Origin: Branchinecta lynchi
Lineage: Eukaryota; Arthropoda; Branchiopoda; Anostraca; Branchinectidae
Length of the DNA: 64,000 nt
Reading direction: 5' to 3'
NCBI GenBank assembly: GCA_023053575.1
Contig: JAKZAP010000089.1
Location: 1 to 64,000, forward strand
Position numbers and translations under genes: made by a program. This document shows, one piece after another, positions 1 to 12,124 of this stretch (within the stretch, counting starts at the first letter, position 1; each line of letters begins with the position of its first letter). Below the pieces are notes generated by a model. That model was not told the origin of the DNA. It did no database searches and was given only the letters and a program-made list of their open reading frames with translations.

Positions 1-171
1 TGTGGGAAAGCGAACGTTTTGGGAAAGCCAACACAGTGGGAAAACAAACCTTGTGGGAAAACCAACCTTGCGGGAAAACCAACCTTGGGGGAAAACAAAC
101 CTTGTGGGAAAACAAACCTTGTGGGGAAACAAACCTAGTGGGAAAACAAACCTTGTGAGAAAACAATCCTT

Positions 172-1772
172 GTGGGAAAACAAACCTTGTGGGGACACAA
201 ACCTTGCGGGAAAACTAACCAACCTTTTGGGAAAACCAACCTTGTGGGAAAGCGAACGTTTTGGGAAAACCAACACAGTGGGAAAACAAACCTTGTGGGA
301 AAACCAACCTTGCGGGAAAACCAACCTTGGGGGAAAACAAACCTTGTGGGAAAACAAACCTTGTGGGGAAACAAACCTAGTGGGAAAACAAATCTTGTGA
401 GAAAACAATTCTTGTGGGAAAACAAACCTTGTGGGGACACAAACCTTGCGGGAAAACTAACCTTGTGGGAAAACAAACCCTGCGGGAAAACCAACCTTGT
501 GGGAAAACAAACCTTGTGGGAAAACAAACCTTGTGGGAAAACAAACCTTGTGAGAAAACAAACCTTGTGGGAAAACCAACCTTATGGGGAAACAAACCCT
601 GCGGGAAAACCAACCTCGTGGGAAAACCAACCTTGCGGGAAAGTTAACCTTTTGGGAAAACCAACACAGTGGGAAAACAAACCTTGTGAGAAAACAATCC
701 TTGTGGGAAAACAAACCTTGTGGGGAAACAAACCTTGTGGGGAAACAAACCTTGTGGGAAAACTAACCTTGTGGGAAAACAAACCCTGCGGGAAAACCGA
801 CCTTGTGGGAAAACCAACCTTGTGGGGAAACAAACCTTGTGAGAAAACAATCCTTGTGGGAAAACAAACCTTGTGGGGACACAAACCTTGCGGGAAAACT
901 AACCTTGTGGGAAAACAAACCCTGCGGGAAAACCGACCTTGTGGAAAACCAACCTTGTGGGTAAACAAACCTTTCGGGAAAACCAACCTTGTGGGAACAC
1001 AAACCTTGTGGGAAAACAAACCTTGTGGGATAACAAACCTTGTGGGAAAACAAACCTTGTGAGAAAACAAACCTTGTGGGGAAACAAACCTAGTGGGAAA
1101 ACAAACCTTGTGAGAAAACAAACCTTGTGGGAAAACCAACATTATAGGAAAACAAACCTAGTGGGAAAACAAACCTTGTGGGGAAGCAAACCTTTCGGGA
1201 AATCCAACCTTGTGGGAAAACAAACCTTGTGGGAAAACAAACCTTGTGGGAAAACAAACCTTGTGGGAAAACAAACCTTATGGGAAAACAAACCTTGTGG
1301 GGAAACAAACCTTGTGGGAAAACCAACCTTGCGGGAAAGCGAACCTTTTGGGAAAACCAACACAGTGGGAAAACAAACCTTGTGGGAAAACCAACCTTGC
1401 GGGAAAACCAACCTTGGGGGAAAACAAAGCTTGTGGGAAAACAAACCTTGTGGGAAAACCAACCTAGTGGGAAAAACAACCTAGTGGGAAAACAAACCTT
1501 GTGAGAAAACAAACCTTGTCAGAAAACAAACCTTGTGGGAAAACCAACCTTATGGGGAAAGCAACCCTGCGGGAAAACCATCCTTGTGGGAAAACCAACC
1601 TTGTGGGAAAGCGAACGTTTTGGGAAAGCCAACACAGTGGGAAAACAAACCTTGTGGGAAAACCAACCTTGCGGGAAAACCAACCTTGGGGGAAAACAAA
1701 CCTTGTGGGAAAACAAATCTTGTGGGGAAACAAACTTAGTGGGAAAACAAACCTTGTGAGAAAACAATCCTT
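172..1772 (+). repeat. 1,601-bp HOR unit, copy 1
   Basis: This is a 94-monomer unit. Its length is explained exactly by 92 monomers of 17 bp, one of 21 bp (211-231) and one of 16 bp (GTGGAAAACC, near 946). The block at 172 recurs at 1773. The complete unit matches copies at 2920 and 15236 with only scattered single-base differences. The order of variant monomers is the same in each copy, which is what defines an HOR rather than simple monomer repetition. Unit borders are arbitrary because the repeat is circularly permutable. Confidence 0.85.
1323..1437 (+). repeat. Signature cassette of seven variant monomers (type example)
   Basis: The order is: CCAACCTTGCGGG end, AAAGCGAACCTTTTGGG, AAAACCAACACAGTGGG, a consensus monomer, AAAACCAACCTTGCGGG, AAAACCAACCTTGGGGG, then AAAACAAAGCTTGTGGG. 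This order recurs many times across all four domains, usually every few hundred bases. It is the densest source of CpG in the array, and the last monomer carries a HindIII site (AAGCTT, here 1427-1432). It is also the segment that was inverted in the two fold-backs. A cassette shared by all domains implies they descend from one ancestral array. Confidence 0.85.
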
Positions 1773-2919
1773 GTGGGAAAACAAACCTTGTGGGGACACA
1801 AACCTTGCGGGAAAACTAACCAACCTTTTGGGAAAACCAACCTTGTGGGAAAGCGAACGTTTTGGGAAAACCAACACAGTGGGAAAACAAACCTTGTGGG
1901 AAAACCAACCTTGCGGGAAAACCAACCTTGGGGGAAAACAAACCTTGTGGGAAAACAAACCTTGTGGGGAAACAAACCTAGTGGGAAAACAAATCTTGTG
2001 AGAAAACAATTCTTGTGGGAAAACAAACCTTGTGGGGACAAAAACCTTGCGGGAAAACTAACCTTGTGGGAAAACAAACCCTGCGGGAAAACCAACCTTG
2101 TGGGAAAACCAACCTTGTGGGGAAACAAACCTTTCGGGAAAACCAACCTTGTGGGAAAACAAACCTTGTGGGAAAACCAACCTAGTGGGAAAAACAACCT
2201 AGTGGGAAAACAAACCTTGTGAGAAAACAAACCTTGTGGGAAAACCAACCTTATGGGGAAAGCAACCCTGCGGGAAAACCAACCTTGTGGGAAAACCAAC
2301 CTTGTGGGAAAGCGAACGTTTTGGGAAAGCCAACACAGTGGGAAAACAAACCTTGTGGGAAAACCAACCTTGCGGGAAAACCAACCTTGGGGGAAAACAA
2401 ACCTTGTGGGAAAACAAACCTTGTGGGGAAACAAACCTAGTGGGAAAACAAACCTTGTGAGAAAACAATCCTTGTGGGAAAACAAACCTTGTGGGGACAC
2501 AAACCTTGCGGGAAAACTAACAAACCTTTTGGGAAAACCAACCTTGCGGGAAAACCAACCTTGGGGGAAAACAAAGCTTGTGGGAAAACAAACCTTGTGG
2601 GAAAACCAACCTAGTGGGAAAAACAACCTAGTGGGAAAACAAACCTTGTGAGAAAACAAACCTTGTCAGAAAACAAACCTTGTGGGAAAACCAACCTTAT
2701 GGGGAAAGCAACCCTGCGGGAAAACCAACCTTGTGGGAAAACCAACCTTGTGGGAAAGCGAACGTTTTGGGAAAGCCAACACAGTGGGAAAACAAACCTT
2801 GTGGGAAAACCAACCTTGCGGGAAAACCAACCTTGGGGGAAAACAAACCTTGTGGGAAAACAAACCTTGTGGGGAAACAAACCTAGTGGGAAAACAAACC
2901 TTGTGAGAAAACAATCCTT

Positions 2920-4520
2920 GTGGGAAAACAAACCTTGTGGGGACACAAACCTTGCGGGAAAACTAACCAACCTTTTGGGAAAACCAACCTTGTGGGAAAG
3001 CGAACGTTTTGGGAAAACCAACACAGTGGGAAAATAAACCTTGTGGGAAAACCAACCTTGCGGGAAAACCAACCTTGGGGGAAAACAAACCTTGTGGGAA
3101 AACAAACCTTGTGGGGAAACAAACCTAGTGGGAAAACAAATCTTGTGAGAAAACAATTCTTGTGGGAAAACAAACCTTGTGGGGACACAAACCTTGCGGG
3201 AAAACTAACCTTGTGGGAAAACAAACCCTGCGGGAAAACCAACCTTGTGGGAAAACAAACCTTGTGGGAAAACAAACCTTGTGGGAAAACAAACCTTGTG
3301 AGAAAACAAACCTTGTGGGAAAACCAACCTTCTGGGGAAACAAACCCTGCGGGAAAACCAACCTCGTGGGAAAACCAACCTTGCGGGAAAGTTAACCTTT
3401 TGGGAAAACCAACACAGTGGGAAAACAAACCTTGTGAGAAAACAATCCTTGTGGGAAAACAAACCTTGTGGGGAAACAAACCTTGTGGGGAAACAAACCT
3501 TGTGGGAAAACTAACCTTGTGGGAAAACAAACCCTGCGGGAAAACCGACCTTGTGGGAAAACCAACCTTGTGGGGAAACAAACCTTGTGAGAAAACAATC
3601 CTTGTGGGAAAACAAACCTTGTGGGGACACAAACCTTGCGGGAAAACTAACCTTGTGGGAAAACAAACCCTGCGGGAAAACCGACCTTGTGGAAAACCAA
3701 CCTTGTGGGTAAACAAACCTTTCGGGAAAACCAACCTTGTGGGAACACAAACCTTGTGGGAAAACAAACCTTGTGGGAAAACAAACCTTGTGGGAAAACA
3801 AACCTTGTGAGAAAACAAACCTTGTGGGGAAACAAACCTAGTGGGAAAACAAACCTTGTGAGAAAACAAACCTTGTGGGAAAACCAACATTATAGGAAAA
3901 CAAACCTAGTGGGAAAACAAACCTTGTGGGGAAGCAAACCTTTCGGGAAAACCAACCTTGTGGGAAAACAAACCTTGTGGGAAAACAAACCTTGTGGGAA
4001 AACAAACCTTGTGGGAAAACAAAGCTTATGGGAAAACAAACCTTGTGGGGAAACAAACCTTGTGGGAAAACCAACCTTGCGGGAAAGCGAACCTTTTGGG
4101 AAAACCAACACAGTGGGAAAACAAACCTTGTGGGAAAACCAACCTTGCGGGAAAACCAACCTTGGGGGAAAACAAAGCTTGTGGGAAAACAAACCTTGTG
4201 GGAAAACCAACCTAGTGGGAAAAACAACCTAGTGGGAAAACAAACCTTGTGAGAAAACAAACCTTGTCAGAGAACAAACCTTGTGGGAAAACCAACCTTA
4301 TGGGGAAAGCAACCCTGCGGGAAAACCAACCTTGTGGGAAAACCAACCTTGTGGGAAAGCGAACGTTTTGGGAAAGCCAACACAGTGGGAAAACAAACCT
4401 TGTGGGAAAACCAACCTTGCGGGAAAACCAACCTTGGGGGAAAACAAACCTTGTGGGAAAACAAACTATGTGGGGAAACAAACCTAGTGGGAAAACAAAC
4501 CTTGTGAGAAAACAATCCTT
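2920..4520 (+). repeat. 1,601-bp HOR unit, copy 2
   Basis: This copy lies 2,748 bp from copy 1 and has the same monomer order, with its 21-bp monomer at 2959-2979. The next 21-bp monomer, at 4560, is 1,601 bp further on. The larger segment 2.16-4.85 kb, which includes this unit, is itself copied at 14.48-17.17 kb (offset 12,316 bp). Copies 1 and 2 are separated by a 1,147-bp block equal to 65 normal monomers plus two 21-bp monomers (1812 and 2513). Confidence 0.85.
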
Positions 4521-7252
4521 GTGGGAAAACAAACCTTGTGGGGACACAAACCTTGCGGGAAAACTAACCAACCTTTTGGGAAAACCAACCTTGTGGGAAA
4601 GCGAACGTTTTGGGAAAACCAACACAGTGGGAAAACAAACCTTGTGGGAAAACCAACCTTGCGGGAAAACCAACCTTGGGGGAAAACAAACCTTGTGGGA
4701 AAACAAACCTTGTGGGGAAACAAACCTAGTGGGAAAACAAATCTTGTGAGAAAACAATTCTTGTGGGAAAACAAACCTTGTGGGGACACAAACCTTGCGG
4801 GAAAACTAACCTTGTGGGAAAACAAACCCTGCGGGAAAACCAACCTTGTGGGAAAACAAACCTTGTGGGGAAACAAACCTAGTGGGAAAACAAACCTTGT
4901 GAGAAAACTATCCTTGTGGGAAAACAAACCTTGTGGGGACACAAACCTTGCGGGAAAACTAACCTTGTGGGAAAACAAACCCTGCGGGAAAACCAACCTT
5001 GTGGGAAAACCAACCTTGTGGGGAAACAAACCTTTCGGGAAAACCAACCTTGTGGGAAAACAAACCTTGTGGGAAAGCGAACCTTTTGGGAAAACCAACA
5101 CATTGGGAAAACAAACCTTGTGGGAAAACCAACCTTATGGGAAAACAAACCTTGTGGGGAAACAAACCTTGTGGGAAAACCAACCTTGCGGGAAAGCGAA
5201 CCTTTTGGGAAAACCAACACAGTGGGAAAACAAACCTTGTGGGAAAACCAACCTTGCGGGAAAACCAACCTTGGTTGAAAACAAAGCTTGTGGGAAAACC
5301 AACCTTGCGGGAAAGCGAACCTTTTGGAAACCCAACACAGTGGGAAAACAAACCTTGTGGGAAAACCAACCTTGCGGGAAAACCAACCTTGGGGGAAAAC
5401 AAAGCTTGTGGGAAAACAAACCTTGTGGGAAAACCAACCTAGTGGGAAAAACAACCTAGTGGGAAAACAAACCTTGTGAGAAAACAAACCCTGTGGGAAA
5501 ACCGACCTTGTGGGAAAACCAACCTTGTGGGGAAACAAACCTTTCGGAAAAACCAACCTTGTGGGAAAACAAACCTTGTGGGAAAACAAACCTTGTGGGA
5601 AAACAAACCTTGTGAGAAAACAAACCTTGTGGGGAAATAAACCTTGTGGGAAAACCAACCTTGCCGGAAAGCGAACCTTTTGGGAAAACCAACACAGTGG
5701 GAAAAACAACCTAGTGGGAAAACAAACCTAGTGAGACAACAAACCTTGTGGGAAAACCAACCTTATGGGGAAATAAACCTTGTGGGAAAACCAAGCTTGT
5801 GGGAAAACAAACCTTGTGGGAAAACCAACCTAGTGGGAAAAACAACCTAGTGGGAAAACAAACCTAGTGAGACAACAAACCTTGTGGGAAAACCAACCTT
5901 ATGGGGAAAGCAACCCTGCGGGAAAACCAACCTTGTGGGAAAACCAACCTTGTGGGAAAGCGAACCTTTTGGGAAAACCAACACAGTGGGAAAACAAACC
6001 TTGTGGGAAAACCAACCTTGCGGGAAAACCAACCTTGGGGGCAAACAAACCTTGTGGGAAAACAAACCTTGTGGGAAAACCAACCTTATGGGAAAACAAA
6101 CCTAGTGGGAAAACAAACCTTGTGGGGAAACAAATCTTTCGGGAAAACCAACCTTGTGGGAAAACAAACCTTGTGGGAAAACAAAGCTTGTGGGAAAACA
6201 AACCTTGTGGGAAAACCAACCTAGTGGGAAAAACAACCTAGTGGGAAAACAAACCTTGTGAGAAAACAAACCTTGTGGGAAAACCAACCTTATGGGGAAA
6301 GCAACCCTGCGGGAAAACCAACCTTGTGGGAAAACCAACCTTGTGGGAAAGCGAACCTTTTGGGAAAACCAACACAGTGGGAAAACAAACCTCGTGGGAA
6401 AACCAACCTTGCGGGAAAATCAACCTTGGGGGAAAACAAACCTTGTGGGAAAGCGAACCTTTTGGGAAAACTAACACAGTGGGAAAACAAACCTTGTGGG
6501 AAAACCAACCTTGCGGGAAAACCAACCTTGGGGGAAAACAAACCTTGTGGGAAAACAAACCTTGTGGGGATACAAACCTAGTGGGAAAACAAACCTTGTG
6601 AGAAAACAATCCTTGTGGGAAAACAAACCTTGTGGGGAAACAAACCTTGCGGGAAAACTAACCTTGTGGGAAAACTAACCCTGCGGGAAAACCAACCTTG
6701 TGGGAAAACCAACCTTGTGGGGAAGAAAACCTTTCGGGAAAACTAACCTTGTGGGAAAACAAACCCTGCGGGAAAACCAACCTTGTGGGAAAACCAACCT
6801 TGTGGGAAAAGAAACCTTGTGGGGAAACAAACCTTGTGGGAAAACTAACATTGTGGGAAAACAAACCCTGCGGGAAAACCAACCTTGTGGGAAAACCAAC
6901 CTTGTGGGGAAACAAACCTTGTGGGGACACAAACCTTGCGGGAAAACTAACCTTGTGGGAAAACAAACCCTGCGGGAAAACCGACCTTGTGGGAAAACCA
7001 ACCTTGTGGGGAAACAAACCTTTCGGGAAAACCAACTTTGTGGGAACACAAACCTTGTGGGAAAACAAACCTTGTGGGAAAACCAACCTTGCGGGAAAAC
7101 CAACCTTGGGGGAAAACAAACCTTGTGGGAAAACAAACCTTGTGGGGAAACAAACCTAGTGGGAAAACAAACCTTGTGAGAAAACAATCCTTGTGGGAAA
7201 ACAAACCTTGTGGGGAAACAAACCTTGCGGGAAAACTAACCTTGTGGGAAAA

Positions 7253-7932
7253 CTAACCCTGCGGGAAAACCAACCTTGTGGGAAAACCAACCTTGTGGGG
7301 AAGCAAACCTTTCGGGAAAACTAACCTTGTGGGAAAACAAACCCTGCGGGAAAACCAACCTTGTGGGAAAACCAACCTTGTGGGAAAAGAAACCTTGTGG
7401 GGAAACAAACCTTGTGGGAAAACTAACATTGTGGGAAAACAAACCCTGCGGGAAAACCAACCTTGTGGGAAAACCAACCGTGTGGGGAAACAAACCTTGT
7501 GAGAAAACAATCCTTGTGGGAAAACAAACCTTGTGGGGACATAAACCTTGCGGGAAAACTAACCTTGTGGGAAAACATACCCTGCGGGAAAACCGACCTT
7601 GTGGGAAAACCAACCTTGTGGGAAAACCAACCTTGTGGGGAAGCAAACCTTTCGGGAAAACTAACCTTGTGGGAAAAAAAAACCTGCGGGAAAACCAACC
7701 TTGTGGGAAAACCAACCTTGTGGGAAAAGAAACCTTGTGGGGAAACAAACCTTGTGGGAAAACTAACATTGTGGGAAAACAAACCCTGCGGGAAAACCAA
7801 CCTTGTGGGAAAACCAACCTTGTGGGGAAACAAACCTTGTGAGAAAACAATCCTTGTGGGAAAACAAACCTTGTGGGGACACAAACCTTGCGGGAAAACT
7901 AACCTTGTGGGAAAACAAACCCTGCGGGAAAA
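7253..7932 (+). repeat. 340-bp tandem duplication (20 monomers)
   Basis: 7253-7592 and 7593-7932 share the same monomer order, including GGGGAAGCAAACC near 7300 and 7640. The spacing is exactly 20 monomers. The second unit has private changes, notably an A-rich GGGAAAAAAAAACC near 7676. A related copy lies 578 bp (34 monomers) upstream, near 6.70 kb. Confidence 0.75.
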
Positions 7933-10606
7933 CCGACCTTGTGGGAAAACCAACCTTGTGGGGAAACAAACCTTTCGGGAAAACCAACCTTGTGGGAACA
8001 CAAACCTTGTGGGAAAACAAACCTTGTGGGAAAACAAACCTAGTGGGAAAACAAACCTAGTGGGAAAACAAACCTTGTGGGGAAGCAAACCTTTCGGGAA
8101 AACCAACCTTGTGGGAAAACAAACCTTGTGGGAAAACAAACCTTGTGGGAAAACAAACCTTGTGGGAAAACAAACCTTGTGGGAAAACAAACCTTGTGGG
8201 GAAACAAACCTTGCGGGAAAACTAACCTTGTGGGAAAACTAACCCTGCGGGAAAACCAACCTTGTGGGAAAACCAACCTTGTGGGGAAGCAAACCTTTCG
8301 GGAAAACTAACCTTGTGGGAAAACAAACCCTGCGGGAAAACCAACCTTGTGGGAAAACAAACCTTGTGGAAAAACAAACCTTGTGGGAAAACAAACCTTG
8401 TGAGAAAACAAACCTTGTGGGAAAACCAACCTTATGGGGAAACAAACCCTGCGGGAAAACCAACCTCGTGGGAAAACCAACCTTGCGGGAAAGTTAACCT
8501 TTTGGGAAAACCAACACAGTGGGAAAACAAACCTTGTGAGAAAACAATCCTTGTGGGAAAACAAACCTTGTGGGGAAACAAACCTTGTGGGGAAACAAAC
8601 CTTGTGGGAAAACTAACCTTGTGGGAAAACAAACCCTGCGGGAAAACCGACCTTGTGGGAAAACCAACCTTGTGGGGAAACAAACCTTGTGAGAAAACAA
8701 TCCTTGTGGGAAAACAAACCTTGTGGGGACACAAACCTTGCGGGAAAACTAACCTTGTGGGAAAACAAACCCTGCGGGAAAACCGACCTTGTGGAAAACC
8801 AACCTTGAAAACCAACCAACCTTGCGGGAAAACCAACCTTGGGGGAAAACAAAGCTTGTGGGAAAACAAACCTTGTGGGAAAACCAACCTAGTGGGAAAA
8901 ACAACCTAGTGGGAAAACAAACCTTGTGAGAAAACAAACCTTGTCAGAAAACAAACCTTGTGGGAAAACCAACCTTATGGGGAAAGCAACCCTGCGGGAA
9001 AACCAACCTTGTGGGAAAACCAACCTTGTGGGAAAACGAACGTTTTGGGAAAGCCAACACAGTGGGAAAACAAACCTTGTGGGAAAACCAACCTTGCGGG
9101 AAAACCAACCTTGGGGGAAAACAAACCTTTTGGGAAAACAAACCTTGTGGGGAAACAAACCTAGTGGGAAAACAAACCTTGTGAGAAAACAATCCTTGTG
9201 GGAAAACAAACCTTGTGGGGACACAAACCTTGCGGGAAAACTAACCAACCTTTTGGGAAAACCAACCTTGTGGGAAAGCGAACGTTTTGGGAAAACCAAC
9301 ACAGTGGGAAAACAAACCTTGTGGGAAAACCAACCTTGCGGGAAAACCAACCTTGGGGGAAAACAAACCTTGTGGGAAAACAAACCTTGTGGGGAAACAA
9401 ACCTAGTGGGAAAACAAATCTTGTGAGAAAACAATTCTTGTGGGAAAACAAACCTTGTGGGGACACAAACCTTGCGGGAAAACTAACCTTGTGGGAAAAC
9501 AAACCCTGCGGGAAAACCAACCTTGTGGGAAAACAAACCTTGTGGGGAAACAAACCTTGTGGGGAAACAAACCTTGTGGGAAAACTAACCTTGTGGGAAA
9601 ACAAACCCTGCGGGAAAACCGACCTTGTGGGAAAACCAACCTTGTGGGGAAACAAACCTTGTGAGAAAACAATCCTTGTGGGAAAACAAACCTTGTGGGA
9701 ACACAAACCTTGCGGGAAAACTAACCTTGTGGGAAAACAAACCCTGCGGGAAAACCGACCTTTTGGAAAACCAACCTTGTGGGTAAACAAACCTTTCGGG
9801 AAAACCAACCTTGTGGGAACACAAACCTTGTGGGAAAACAAACCTTGTGGGAAAACAAACCTTGTGGGAAAACAAACCTTGTGAGAAAACAAACCTTGTG
9901 GGGAAACAAACCTAGTGGGAAAACAAACCTTGTGAGAAAACAAACCTTGTGGGAAAACCAACATTATAGGAAAACAGTGGGAAAACAAACCTTGTGGGGA
10001 AAACAAACCTTGTGGGGAAGCAAACCTTTCGGGAAAACCAACCTTGTGGGAAAACAAACCTTGTGGGAAAACAAACCTTGTGGGAAAACAAACCTTGTGG
10101 GAAAACAAACCTTATGGGAAAACAAACCTTGTGGGGAAACAAACCTTGTGGGAAAACCAACCTTGCGGGAAAGCGAACCTTTTGGGAAAACCAACACAGT
10201 GGGAAAACAAACCTTGTGGGAAAACCAACCTTGCGGGAAAACCAACCTTGGGGGAAAACAAAGCTTGTGGGAAAACAAACCTTGTGGGAAAACCAACCTA
10301 GTGGGAAAAACAACCTAGTGGGAAAACAAACCTTGTGAGAAAACAAACCTTGTCAGAAAACAAACCTTGTGGGAAAACCAACCTTATGGGGAAAGCAACC
10401 CTGCGGGAAAACCAACCTTGTGGGAAAACCAACCTTGTGGGAAAGCGAACGTTTTGGGAAAGCCAACACAGTGGGAAAACAAACCTTGTGGGAAAACCAA
10501 CCTTGCGGGAAAACCAACCTTGGGGGAAAACAAACCTTGTGGGAAAACAAACCTTGTGGGGAAACAAACCTAGTGGGAAAACAAACCTTGTGAGAAAACA
10601 ATCCTT

Positions 10607-12124
10607 GTGGGAAAACAAACCTTGTGGGGACACAAACCTTGCGGGAAAACTAACCAACCTTTTGGGAAAACCAACCTTGTGGGAAAGCGAACGTTTTGGG
10701 AAAACCAACACAGTGGGAAAACAAACCTTGTGGGAAAACCAACCTTGCGGGAAAACCAACCTTGGGGGAAAACAAACCTTGTGGGAAAACAAACCTTGTG
10801 GGGAAACAAACCTAGTGGGAAAACAAATCTTGTGAGAAAACAATTCTTGTGGGAAAACAAACCTTGTGGGGACACAAACCTTGCGGGAAAACTAACCTTG
10901 TGGGAAAACAAACCCTGCGGGAAAACCAACCTTGTGGGAAAACAAACCTTGTGGGAAAACAAACCTTGTGGGAAAACAAACCTTGTGAGAAAACAAACCT
11001 TGTGGGAAAACCAACCTTATGGGGAAACAAACCCTGCGGGAAAACCAACCTCGTGGGAAAACCAACCTTGCGGGAAAGTTAACCTTTTGGGAAAACCAAC
11101 ACAGTGGGAAAACAAACCTTGTGAGAAAACAATCCTTGTGGGAAAACAAACCTTGTGGGGAAACAAACCTTGTGGGGAAACAAACCTTGTGGGAAAACTA
11201 ACCTTGTGGGAAAACAAACCCTGCGGGAAAACCGACCTTGTGGGAAAACCAACCTTGTGGGGAAACAAACCTTGTGAGAAAACAATCCTTGTGGGAAAAC
11301 AAACCTTGTGGGGACACAAACCTTGCGGGAAAACTAACCTTGTGGGAAAACAAACCCTGCGGGAAAACCGACCTTGTGGAAAGCCAACCTTGTGGGTAAA
11401 CAAACCTTTCGGGAAAACCAACCTTGTGGGAACACAAACCTTGTGGGAAAACAAACCTTGTGGGAAAACAAACCTTGTGGGAAAACAAACCTTGTGAGAA
11501 AACAAACCTTGTGGGGAAACAAACCTAGTGGGAAAACAAACCTTGTGAGAAAACAAACCTTGTGGGAAAACCAACATTATAGGAAAACAAACCTAGTGGG
11601 AAAACAAACCTTGTGGGGAAGCAAACCTTTCGGGAAATCCAACCTTGTGGGAAAACAAACCTTGTGGGAAAACAAACCTTGTGGGAAAACAAACCTTGTG
11701 GGAAAACAAACCTTATGGGAAAACAAACCTTGTGGGGAAACAAACCTTGTGGGATAACCAACCTTGCGGGAAAGCGAACTTTTTGGGAAAACCAACACAG
11801 TGGGAAAACAAACCTTGTGGGAAAACCAACCTTGCGGGAAAACCAACCTTGGGGGAAAACAAAGCTTGTGGGAAAACAAACCTTGTGGGAAAACCAACCT
11901 AGTGGGAAAAACAACACCCTGCGGGAAAACCAACCTTGTGGGAAAACCAACCTTGTGGGAAAGCGAACGTTTTGGGAAAGCCAACACAGTGGGAAAACAA
12001 ACCTTGTGGGAAAACCAACCTTGCGGGAAAACCAACCTTGGGGGAAAACAAACCTTGTGGGAAAACAAATCTTGTGGGGAAACAAACCTAGTGGGAAAAC
12101 AAACCTTGTGAGAAAACAATCCTT
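10607..12124 (+). repeat. HOR unit shortened to 1,518 bp by internal deletion
   Basis: This copy aligns with copy 1 at an offset of 10,435 bp up to about 11.91 kb. There 83 bp present in the 1,601-bp units is missing. The join leaves a 19-bp hybrid monomer (GGGAAAAACAACACCCTGCGGG minus its leading GGG), where CCTAGTGGG monomers run straight into CCCTGCGGG. The 83-bp loss equals five monomers less the 2 extra bases of the hybrid. The neighbouring tandem duplication copied this deletion, so the deletion is older. Confidence 0.8.

Noticed and set aside
960..972. Forkhead-type GTAAACAA motif in GGGTAAACAAACC monomers (also 3.71, 9.78, 11.40, 16.03, 51.82 kb)
   Set aside because: It is a rare single-base variant of the monomer that travels with the HOR; too few copies to suggest function.
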